NCBI GenBank assembly: GCA_050480705.1
Contig: JBJHAX010000002.1
Span: 1 to 64,000, forward strand
Direction: 5' to 3'
Origin: JBJHAX01 sp050480705
GTDB taxonomy: Bacteria; Actinomycetota; Nitriliruptoria; Nitriliruptorales; Nitriliruptoraceae
Length of the DNA stretch: 64,000 bases
The position numbers and the translations under genes are program-made. The notes under the pieces were generated by a model that saw nothing but the letters and a program-made list of their open reading frames with translations, did no database searches and was not told the DNA's origin. Below are positions 1 to 6,128 of this stretch, in pieces. How positions within the stretch are numbered: position 1 is the first letter of the stretch; each line of letters starts with the position of its first letter.

Positions 1-185
1 TTACATGCTTACGACGGAAAACGCTATATAGCTCGGGTGGGTGGGGTGGTTTTTTTTTATAAGACACCGGGGGGGGCGGGAGTTTTACCTGGGGGGGCGC
101 CTGCGCGTGGGGGCCGGGTTTTGGGGCGGGGCCCGCCCACGCGGCCGCACAGCACGGTGAGGCCGCAGCTCGCCGGCGCGGGCAC
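1..185. other. Low-complexity contig end
   Basis: The first ~140 bases are runs of G and T (about ten T near 51-58, several G runs of six or seven), unlike the balanced high-GC sequence that follows. No gene or RNA is supported here. It looks like a low-quality assembly end rather than biology; the kinase gene stops at 186, just inside. Confidence 0.6.
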
Positions 186-1910
186 TCACCTGCGTCGATC
201 CAATCGATGCAGGACCTCGAGCGCCGATGATCCGTGCTCACGATCGAGCTCGCCGGCGCCGATCCATCCCTCCACGTCCGCTGCGAGCTCCCGCGCATCG
301 CGTGAGATCCGACCAGGCGCGGAGATGTCGAGCAGGTCATCGAGATCGTCGACGAGATCGTGTGCCCTGGTCCCCCACTCGTCGAGGTGTGCGGCGACAT
401 CAGCGAACAGTGTGCTCGCGTCGGCCAACTGGGGATCGGACGGGCGACCTTCGGCCTCGAGGATCCAGATGGCGTCACGCCCGAGGTCCGCGTCGATCTC
501 GCCATCCACGATCCAACCTGCAACGTCGATAATCACGTCGCGTGCCGCGCGGCGCCGCCGCTGCGCATCGTTCTCGGCTGCGAGCTCGCGCAGGTCGTCG
601 AGCAGGTCCTGGCCCTTGTCGCCGGCAGCGTCGGCATCCTCCGCGAGCACCGCGATGAGACCCTCGAGATCTGAGGCCGGCGCGGCCCCCGGCAGGTCCT
701 CGGCATCGTCATCGGTCGTGGCAGGAGCGTCGATGGCGTGGTCGATGTCGCCGGTCGACTTGTGTCCGAAGGCGTTGCGGCCGACCGGGCCATCGGTCAA
801 CGTGAGCAGCGCGAGCACGCCGAGGAGCCCGACGGCGACGACCGCGAATGCGAACGACCATCCAGACCGGGTCGACGGACGGTCGTTTCGCAGCGACCGG
901 GTGGTGTCGGTGTGCGGCACCTCGACGCTGGTGCCGCCGAGCGTGTACGGCCGAGTGGCGGGGTCCCCCGCAGCGGCGTCGGCCACCGCTGTGGCCTCGA
1001 TCGGTGAGGTGGCGTCGGCGGGATCCTCGCCGGTGGCCACCGACCCGGCGATCCCCGCGGGCACGGATTCCTCGACCGACGCCTGTCCGTGACCTGCCGG
1101 CATCACGGTGCGCAGTGCCCGGAGCATCGTCGCAGCGTCATCGAAACGTGCGCCGGGATCCTTGGCCAGCGATCGCTCGATCACGTCGGCGACCCCGGGG
1201 TCGAGTCCGGCGACCGCACTCGCCAGCGGGGGAACGGGTTCCCGCTCATGGGCGATCACCATGCCGATCGGCGTCTCGGCGCCGAACGGCGGACGTCCCG
1301 CCAGGCACTCGTAGGCCACCACTCCAACCGAGTAGACGTCGCTCGCGGGCGTCACCGTTCGGCCCATCGCCTGCTCAGGTGCCGCGTAGCGGGGAGTTCC
1401 GAGCAGCTGGCCCGTATCCGTCAGGCGAGCAGCGCTCCCACCGAGCTCCCGCGCGATCCCGAAATCGGTCAACTTCACCCCGCCGGCCGCCGGCAGCAGG
1501 ATGTTGGAGGGCTTGACATCCCGATGGATCAGGCCGCGTTCGTGTGCTGCGCCGAGGCCAGCCAGCACGCCACTGACGATGGCGAAGGTCCGATCTGGGG
1601 ACAGGCGACCCTCGGATCCAAGCACCTCCGCCAGCGTCGAGCCGTCGACGAACTCCATGACGATGAACGGAACACCGTCGTGCTCACCGACGTCGTGAAC
1701 CGCAACCGTGTTCGGGTGTTGCAGGCCAGCGGCCCCTCGCGCCTCCCGCAGCAGCCGCTCGCGCATCGCCCGGTCGCCGACGAGCTCGTCCCTGATCAAC
1801 TTGATCGCAACCGGACGATCCAGGGCGTGGTCGTAGCCGGCAACGACCCGTGCCATTCCCCCTGAACCAACGGGCCTCTGGATCTCGTAGCGATCAGCCA
1901 GCATCACCAT
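186..1910 (-). CDS. Membrane-anchored Ser/Thr protein kinase (PknB-type)
   Basis: Eukaryotic-like kinase of 574 aa that phosphorylates Ser/Thr of partner proteins from the inner face of the membrane. Visible: glycine loop GSGGMA at 16-20, Lys37 of the VAIK motif, Glu56 of helix C, HRDVKPSN at 129-136 with catalytic Asp131, DFG at 149-151 and APE at 177-179. A low-complexity Ala/Asp/Thr juxtamembrane stretch leads to one membrane helix (about 351-371). The outer 200 residues are acidic and helical, without PASTA repeats; two segments share a GWI-GE-D pattern (around 485-510 and 545-570), suggesting an internal duplication. The start was set at ATG 1910 (MVMLADRYE) because the kinase fold begins there; sequence upstream is not family-like. 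It stands alone. Confidence 0.88.
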   Translation of the reverse strand: MVMLADRYEIQRPVGSGGMARVVAGYDHALDRPVAIKLIRDELVGDRAMRERLLREARGAAGLQHPNTVAVHDVGEHDGVPFIVMEFVDGSTLAEVLGSEGRLSPDRTFAIVSGVLAGLGAAHERGLIHRDVKPSNILLPAAGGVKLTDFGIARELGGSAARLTDTGQLLGTPRYAAPEQAMGRTVTPASDVYSVGVVAYECLAGRPPFGAETPIGMVIAHEREPVPPLASAVAGLDPGVADVIERSLAKDPGARFDDAATMLRALRTVMPAGHGQASVEESVPAGIAGSVATGEDPADATSPIEATAVADAAAGDPATRPYTLGGTSVEVPHTDTTRSLRNDRPSTRSGWSFAFAVVAVGLLGVLALLTLTDGPVGRNAFGHKSTGDIDHAIDAPATTDDDAEDLPGAAPASDLEGLIAVLAEDADAAGDKGQDLLDDLRELAAENDAQRRRRAARDVIIDVAGWIVDGEIDADLGRDAIWILEAEGRPSDPQLADASTLFADVAAHLDEWGTRAHDLVDDLDDLLDISAPGRISRDARELAADVEGWIGAGELDREHGSSALEVLHRLDRRR

Positions 1911-2300
1911 CGGATCGACCGTTCGACAGCAGCCGACACTACTGCGCGCGAACCGCGTCGACGACTGATGCACTACCGCACATCGTCCCGAACAACTTCG
2001 TTCAGCACCTCGGGAACAAAATCGACAACGACATCGCGACTGAGCGCCAATTCATGTCCCGCCAATATTCCCGGATCCGGGTCCTTGGACGATCCAGGCG
2101 TGGGACTACCCGGTGACCTCGGCGATGCGTCCGCAGTTGGCGTCGTGATGGAGCGCGGCCGCGCCCTCGACCTCACAGGCGAATCCCAGCCCCGCGGCGT
2201 CAAACCCGCCGCGCAACCCCGGCAGACACGAAAACACGCGCGGGACAACATGTCCACCGTGTCTCGCGACAGGTGTCCTCGATGTCCCGCGACATCACAG
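1911..2300. other. Gene-free stretch with IS-end-like repeats
   Basis: No convincing gene. At 2241-2300 there are repeated near-palindromes of the form TGTC(C/T)CGCGACA and GCGGGACA, directly abutting the displaced tRNA fragment at 2301. This arrangement resembles ends of IS481-group elements in actinobacteria, from memory only. No transposase is present, so at most an IS scar remains. Confidence 0.35.
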
Positions 2301-2347
2301 TGGTAGCGGGGGCAGGATCTGAACCTGCAACCTCCGGGTTATGAGCC
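2301..2347 (-). repeat. Displaced att copy: 3' half of initiator tRNA
   Basis: Forty-five of 47 bases match 5982-6028, from the CCA end through the T arm to the CAT anticodon; mismatches fall at 2319 and 2329. The D arm and 5' acceptor strand are absent, so this is not a functional tRNA gene. It marks the distal end of the island. Confidence 0.85.
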
Positions 2348-2469
2348 GCGGTCAGGCGATTTCTGCCGGTTCCGTCCCGTGGCGCCGCATCCCGAAAACC
2401 CGCACTGATCAGGCAGTATGCAGAAACGCGGTCTCGGCCGTCTTGGCCCGTTTCTGACGCTCTCAGGAA

Positions 2470-2514
2470 TTATGGCACCCATACGGCACCCATAGACCGC
2501 CGCTCGACCCGGCC
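2470..2514 (-). pseudogene. Possible integrase C-terminal remnant
   Basis: One minus frame reads a short tail ending MGAVWVP-stop, with an RVERRS run before it, between the last cargo gene and the att copy. Tyrosine integrases of actinobacterial elements often end in an MGxxWVP-like tail and lie exactly here next to attachment sites. Only about 15 codons are legible, so the assignment is weak; the rest of the gene is absent. The remaining bases from 2348 to 2565 hold nothing else recognised. Confidence 0.3.
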
Positions 2515-2565
2515 ACGGCAGGGCCTCAGCCGCAGTCGCGTAGCTCCCCGTGGCCGGCGCGGTCG

Positions 2566-3462
2566 TCAGGTCAACCATCGTCGAGCGGAGGGGTCCCAGG
2601 ATGCTCGCGCATCGAGCACGTCGCCCACCACGGGGTCGACGAACGCGATCACGTCGGCGATCACCTCGCCCAGCGTGGCGGGAACGTCGGTGTCGAGACC
2701 GGCCCGGGTGATGTAGCGACGCCAGCCATCCTGCCGGCGGGTGGCCAGCGTGGACAGGACGTCGCTGAGTCGCACCAGCGTCACGTCACGATGTTCAGCG
2801 GTCGCGACCATCGCCTCGCGCAACGCGCTGACACCGATCCGGTGGCGACTCGTCAGAAGCCACACGTCGGCGTAGTCACGGTCGCGGGTGGTGGCATCGC
2901 CGCGGGAGATCATGGTGACCAGCTTCTCGGCCAGGACAGTCTCCAGCGGATAGCCGACCATCGTGAACGGCTCATCGAGCAGTGCGGGATAGGTGACCTC
3001 GACGGGTGCGGGGGTAACCGGGTCGCCGACGTTGACATCGACTTTCAAGGACAGTTCGGCGGTCGCCACGCGAGCCGGCATAGCCACTCGGACGGCCGCG
3101 TAGGCGTCCTGCTCGCGGATCACCTGGGTGGTCACCTGGTCTGGCCGAAAGGTGACCCCATCATCAACCTCGATCGCGGTGATCTCGGCCACCAACGGGG
3201 CGACAGTCTCGGCGTCGTTGGTGACGGCCAAGCCGAGGAGGTCGACGTCGCGGGTAGGGCGACGCTCGTCGAAGACCGCCAGCAGCATCCCGCCCTTGAG
3301 CACGAACCGGTTCCGGTACGGCGAGATCGACAACCGGTATAGAAACCGCTCCAAGACGTACAGCACCAGCAGTTCATTGGTCCCGCGTGCCTCGGCCCGG
3401 GCCCTCTTCCGCAGGTCGAGGTAGACCCGGCCCGTGGTCGTCTCTCGCGTGGGGCGAGTCAT
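2566..3462 (-). CDS. abiEii: AbiEii-type nucleotidyltransferase toxin
   Basis: Toxin of a type IV abortive-infection AbiE pair: a nucleotidyltransferase-fold protein that inactivates host RNA by nucleotide transfer and halts growth. The 298-aa product has the family signature FVLKGGMLL (53-61; Lys56-Gly-Gly) followed by the metal-binding RDVDLLG (Asp72, Asp74). Start ATG 3462 overlaps the antitoxin stop by four bases (ATGA), so translation is coupled and antitoxin is made first. The reading frame stays open upstream, but that part has no family similarity and lies inside the antitoxin gene. It is cargo of the tRNA-bounded island. Confidence 0.88.
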   Translation of the reverse strand: MTRPTRETTTGRVYLDLRKRARAEARGTNELLVLYVLERFLYRLSISPYRNRFVLKGGMLLAVFDERRPTRDVDLLGLAVTNDAETVAPLVAEITAIEVDDGVTFRPDQVTTQVIREQDAYAAVRVAMPARVATAELSLKVDVNVGDPVTPAPVEVTYPALLDEPFTMVGYPLETVLAEKLVTMISRGDATTRDRDYADVWLLTSRHRIGVSALREAMVATAEHRDVTLVRLSDVLSTLATRRQDGWRRYITRAGLDTDVPATLGEVIADVIAFVDPVVGDVLDARASWDPSARRWLT

Positions 3463-4055
3463 TCCTGCAGCACCTGGAGCGCATCCGACAGGGGACTCCA
3501 GGCCCGCAGCGCCTGGGCGACTTCGGCGAGCCGTGCCAATCTCGGACGGCTGCGCAGGTACTGCCGCAGCGCCGTGTAGGCGAGATCCTCTCCCACCAGA
3601 TGCCGCAGCCGGAACGCGTCCACGACCGTACGTTCGCGATCGGAGATCCAGAAGCGCTCCCCCGCCTGACCGACCACTTCCTGCCGACCCAACGCGAACG
3701 TGTCGGCGGAGAACACGTGCACCTGCGTCGGGGGGTAGTCGATCACGGGCCGGTGGGACCCCGCGGGAACGGCCACGTGCACCTTGCGGGGGATCTCGTC
3801 TGTCAGATCCCAATAGACCAGCGCCGAGTCGAGGCAGATCATGCCGTCCGGCACGCGACCGCACACCGTCACGAAGTCCACGTGTTCGAGGTGGTAGTCG
3901 GCAAGCTGGAACAGGCCGCGCGACAACTCGGTGATCTCGCCACTATCCCGCAGGGCGTACAGGTCTCGCCACGACACCCCTGCGGCTACGGCTTCTCCAG
4001 ATCGGAACACCGGCCCGAGGTGCCGCAGCGCTTCGAGAACGCTGGTCGACGCCAT
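3459..4055 (-). CDS. abiEi: AbiEi-type antitoxin / autorepressor
   Basis: Partner of AbiEii, 198 aa. The N-terminal ~70 residues look like the winged-helix AbiEi domain (ALRHLGPVFRSGEAV, then WRDLYALRDSGEITELSRGLF), which in this family binds promoter DNA. The C-terminal part (YPPTQVHVFS, SDRERTVVDAFRLR, ARLAEVAQAL) matches the antitoxin domain that neutralises the toxin by acting on its target. It is the first gene of a two-gene operon with a 4-bp overlap to the toxin. An inverted repeat just upstream (4064-4094) is a likely autoregulatory operator. The AT-rich promoter stands out from the high-GC surroundings, in keeping with acquired DNA. Confidence 0.85.
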   Translation of the reverse strand: MASTSVLEALRHLGPVFRSGEAVAAGVSWRDLYALRDSGEITELSRGLFQLADYHLEHVDFVTVCGRVPDGMICLDSALVYWDLTDEIPRKVHVAVPAGSHRPVIDYPPTQVHVFSADTFALGRQEVVGQAGERFWISDRERTVVDAFRLRHLVGEDLAYTALRQYLRSRPRLARLAEVAQALRAWSPLSDALQVLQE

Positions 4056-4063
4056 GGATGAGA

Positions 4064-4094
4064 TCCTACATCAGTCGTCATTTATCATGCAGGA
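4064..4094 (-). promoter_or_regulatory. Putative AbiEi operator overlapping promoter
   Basis: Inverted repeat with arms 4064-4071 (TCCTACAT) and 4087-4094 (ATGCAGGA), seven of eight positions complementary, separated by 15 bp. A -10-like GATAAA (minus strand, 4086-4081) lies between the arms, nine bases upstream of the antitoxin start region. AbiEi proteins are known to bind inverted repeats in their own promoters, so repression by AbiEi is the natural reading. Confidence 0.45.
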
Positions 4095-4199
4095 ATTCAT
4101 ACTAAGGCTTGGCGCCGGCCTGGTCGGCGTACAGCGATGCCCAAGTCGGTGGGGACTGTCAAGTTGGCCGAGCGCACCCGAACCGGGCTCCGGGTAGGG

Positions 4200-5804
4200 T
4201 CACTCGAGGACGAGCCCGGCGTCGGCGAGTAGCGACATCAGGTTGCGCTTCTGGCGGTGCTTGGTCCGGATTCGTTCAATGATCGCGTCGGCGACTTCGG
4301 GCTCGCCTGCTTGTGCGGCGAGCTTGTGGATCTTCGTCAGCTGGCGGACGGCGGCGCGGTAGCCGGTCTTGTTCTTGCGGTCGATTTGTTGCTCGACGTC
4401 TCGTTCGTAGACGGTGGCGGCGTCCAGCGGATGCTCGGCCTCGCGGCGCTTCGCCAGTTGCATCGCGAGGTAGTGGTCGCAGCCGTGCTCCAGGTACAGC
4501 GCCCATGCCTCATCGTGGCGGCCCTCGTGCTCGAGAACCGCGATAAGCGGGTCGGCCGGGTAGCAGTGACCCGTCGTGCCGATGGGCGAGCCGACCACGG
4601 CCTGTAGGTGGGCGATCGCCTCGGCAGACGCGTCGTCCGGATCGGCGGCGTGGTCGACGAGCTGACGGTAGGTGCCGAGGGTTGCGTGCCGGACGAAGGC
4701 GTCCCAGTAGAGGGCGGCGACCTCGTCGGCCCGTCCCTCACGGGCGAGCAGCTCGGCGAGCCAGTCACGCAGCTTCGGCGTCTGGTGCCACCGATCCGCG
4801 TACTGCTCGAGTCCGCTGCGGGCCCAGTCGATCGCCTCGTCAGTGCGGCTGGTGTCGGCGAGGAGCTCGGCGATTTCGAGGTGGTCGTAGGGGCTGTGCA
4901 GGTCGTCGCGCTTGACGGCGATGAGCTCGTCGGCGTCGCCGGAGGCGATCGCGACGGCAATGCGTGCCTGCCGGAGGCGGAAGTTCTCCCACCGCGGCCC
5001 GTAGTGATCGGCCTCGGCCCAGGCGGCTTCGACGAGCTCGCGGTAGCGGGCGATCCCTTCGGCACCGAGCGCGCCCGCGTAGGTCGCGGCCGCGCGGTGG
5101 AAGGTGTCGAGGGTGTGCGAGTCCACCTCAAGCTTGAAGAGTCGCTCCGCGAACCGGCGGGGATCGGGCCGGGCACGAGCGACCGCGGCCTGGTGGAGCT
5201 TGGCGACCCGGTGGGTGATATCGGTCAGCCAGCCGGCCGAGTCGTCGATGCGGCCCACCGCGGTCTCGGCTCGACGGTGGGCGTCCTCGGTCAGCGTCAC
5301 CACGGCGTCGGCGTGGCCTGCGACGAGCAGCTCCTCGACCTCGTCGAGTAGGGCGTGGACACCCGCCGCCCACTCGGGCGCGTCTCGGTACTCGACGAAC
5401 TGGCCGCCGGCGGCGAACGTGCTCGTCACTCGCTTGCGCCACGCGCGCACGTCAGGCGCCGCGAGGGTCTTCCCACCGGGCCTCGACGCGCCGGCCACCG
5501 ACGTCGGCTCTGCCGCGGGCGTGGCAGGCGTGCCTGCGAGCGCGAGCGCCGTGGCGACCGCGTGCTTGCACAACGCACCCTCTGCAGCCGCTGGACACGA
5601 GCAGAACCAGACCGGGTGCTCTGCCTCCACGAGCAGTTCGACTACATACGGCTCGGTGCCCTGCACGATCGCGTCGACCCGGCCGGGCTCGTCGCGGGAG
5701 ATGCTGACCCGACCCTCCTGCACGTAGGCCAACCCGCGAGCAAGCGGGCCATCGCCGGCCTCTTCAAGGAGCCGGGCGAACGTGAACGCGTCGCGGACCG
5801 TCAT
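4200..5804 (-). CDS. SWIM zinc-finger protein with helical repeat tail
   Basis: A 534-aa protein with a SWIM-type zinc site, Cys68-x-Cys70-x8-Cys79-x-His81, preceded by the usual short beta-rich lead (VSISRDEPGRVDAIVQG). SWIM domains bind DNA or protein; the exact role is unknown. Residues ~130-534 are mostly alpha-helical, TPR-like, ending in a basic helix (RTKHRQKRNLMSLLADAGL) seen in bacterial SWIM family members. ATG 5804 was chosen because it opens the conserved domain; upstream in-frame codons run towards the tRNA and look non-coding. It is the second cargo unit of the island, separate from the AbiE operon by 144 bp. Whether it takes part in phage defence is only suggested by position. 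Confidence 0.72.
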   Translation of the reverse strand: MTVRDAFTFARLLEEAGDGPLARGLAYVQEGRVSISRDEPGRVDAIVQGTEPYVVELLVEAEHPVWFCSCPAAAEGALCKHAVATALALAGTPATPAAEPTSVAGASRPGGKTLAAPDVRAWRKRVTSTFAAGGQFVEYRDAPEWAAGVHALLDEVEELLVAGHADAVVTLTEDAHRRAETAVGRIDDSAGWLTDITHRVAKLHQAAVARARPDPRRFAERLFKLEVDSHTLDTFHRAAATYAGALGAEGIARYRELVEAAWAEADHYGPRWENFRLRQARIAVAIASGDADELIAVKRDDLHSPYDHLEIAELLADTSRTDEAIDWARSGLEQYADRWHQTPKLRDWLAELLAREGRADEVAALYWDAFVRHATLGTYRQLVDHAADPDDASAEAIAHLQAVVGSPIGTTGHCYPADPLIAVLEHEGRHDEAWALYLEHGCDHYLAMQLAKRREAEHPLDAATVYERDVEQQIDRKNKTGYRAAVRQLTKIHKLAAQAGEPEVADAIIERIRTKHRQKRNLMSLLADAGLVLE

Positions 5805-5956
5805 AACGACCCGGACCTCGAACAGTGCGACGTGGCTGCGACGCTCACGGTGGGCCCATCCTGCGGCTGGAGAGAGCGCCCACAGTAGGGCCACGGGTCG
5901 TCACGGAGCGCGCTCGTGGCCTCAAAGAACCATGGCACCGGCACCCATGAAAAGCG

Positions 5957-5979
5957 AAAAGGCCCCCGAAGGGCCTTTT
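5957..5979 (-). terminator. Rho-independent terminator after tRNA-fMet
   Basis: Perfect stem AAAAGGCCC / GGGCCTTTT with loop CCGAA, two bases beyond the encoded CCA of the tRNA and ending in a T run on the minus strand. It lies inside the island, so it travelled with the element or replaced the original terminator. Confidence 0.8.
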
Positions 5980-5981
5980 CG

Positions 5982-6059
5982 TGGTAGCGGGGGCAGGATT
6001 TGAACCTGCGACCTCCGGGTTATGAGCCCGGCGAGCTGACCGAACTGCTCCACCCCGCG
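5982..6059 (-). tRNA. Initiator tRNA-fMet (CAT)
   Basis: Complete 78-nt cloverleaf with encoded CCA. The anticodon is CAT, flanked by the three consecutive G:C pairs of initiator anticodon stems (GGGCTCATAACCC), and the first acceptor base C1 is not Watson-Crick paired (opposite U72), both hallmarks of initiator tRNA. The T arm reads GCAGG-TTCAAAT-CCTGC. Its 3' half is the target and repeat of the adjoining mini-island, which restored the gene on integration. Confidence 0.95.
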
Positions 6060-6128
6060 TCGTGGGTCCCAAGGTAGCGGCGTCCGGGCGCACGCGCGAA
6101 CCGGCGCATGCCCGAACGTCGCCCTTGG

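Larger units (their letters stand above)
2301..6028. mobile_element. Degenerate mini integrative island at initiator tRNA
   Basis: The interval lies between a complete initiator tRNA gene (5982-6059, minus) and a displaced 47-bp copy of its 3' half (2301-2347, same orientation, two mismatches). That is the footprint left by site-specific integration of a tRNA-targeting element. Cargo is an AbiEi-AbiEii toxin-antitoxin pair and a SWIM-domain protein. No integrase gene survives; a possible C-terminal tail is at 2470-2514. The 9-mer GGCACCCAT occurs at 2474-2482, 2485-2493 and 5940-5948, just inside both ends, and could be arm-type integrase sites (inference). The element is probably immobile unless served in trans. 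Confidence 0.7.

Noticed and set aside
2301..2347. Second tRNA-Met gene
   Set aside because: Only the 3' half is present; it lacks the D arm and 5' acceptor strand.
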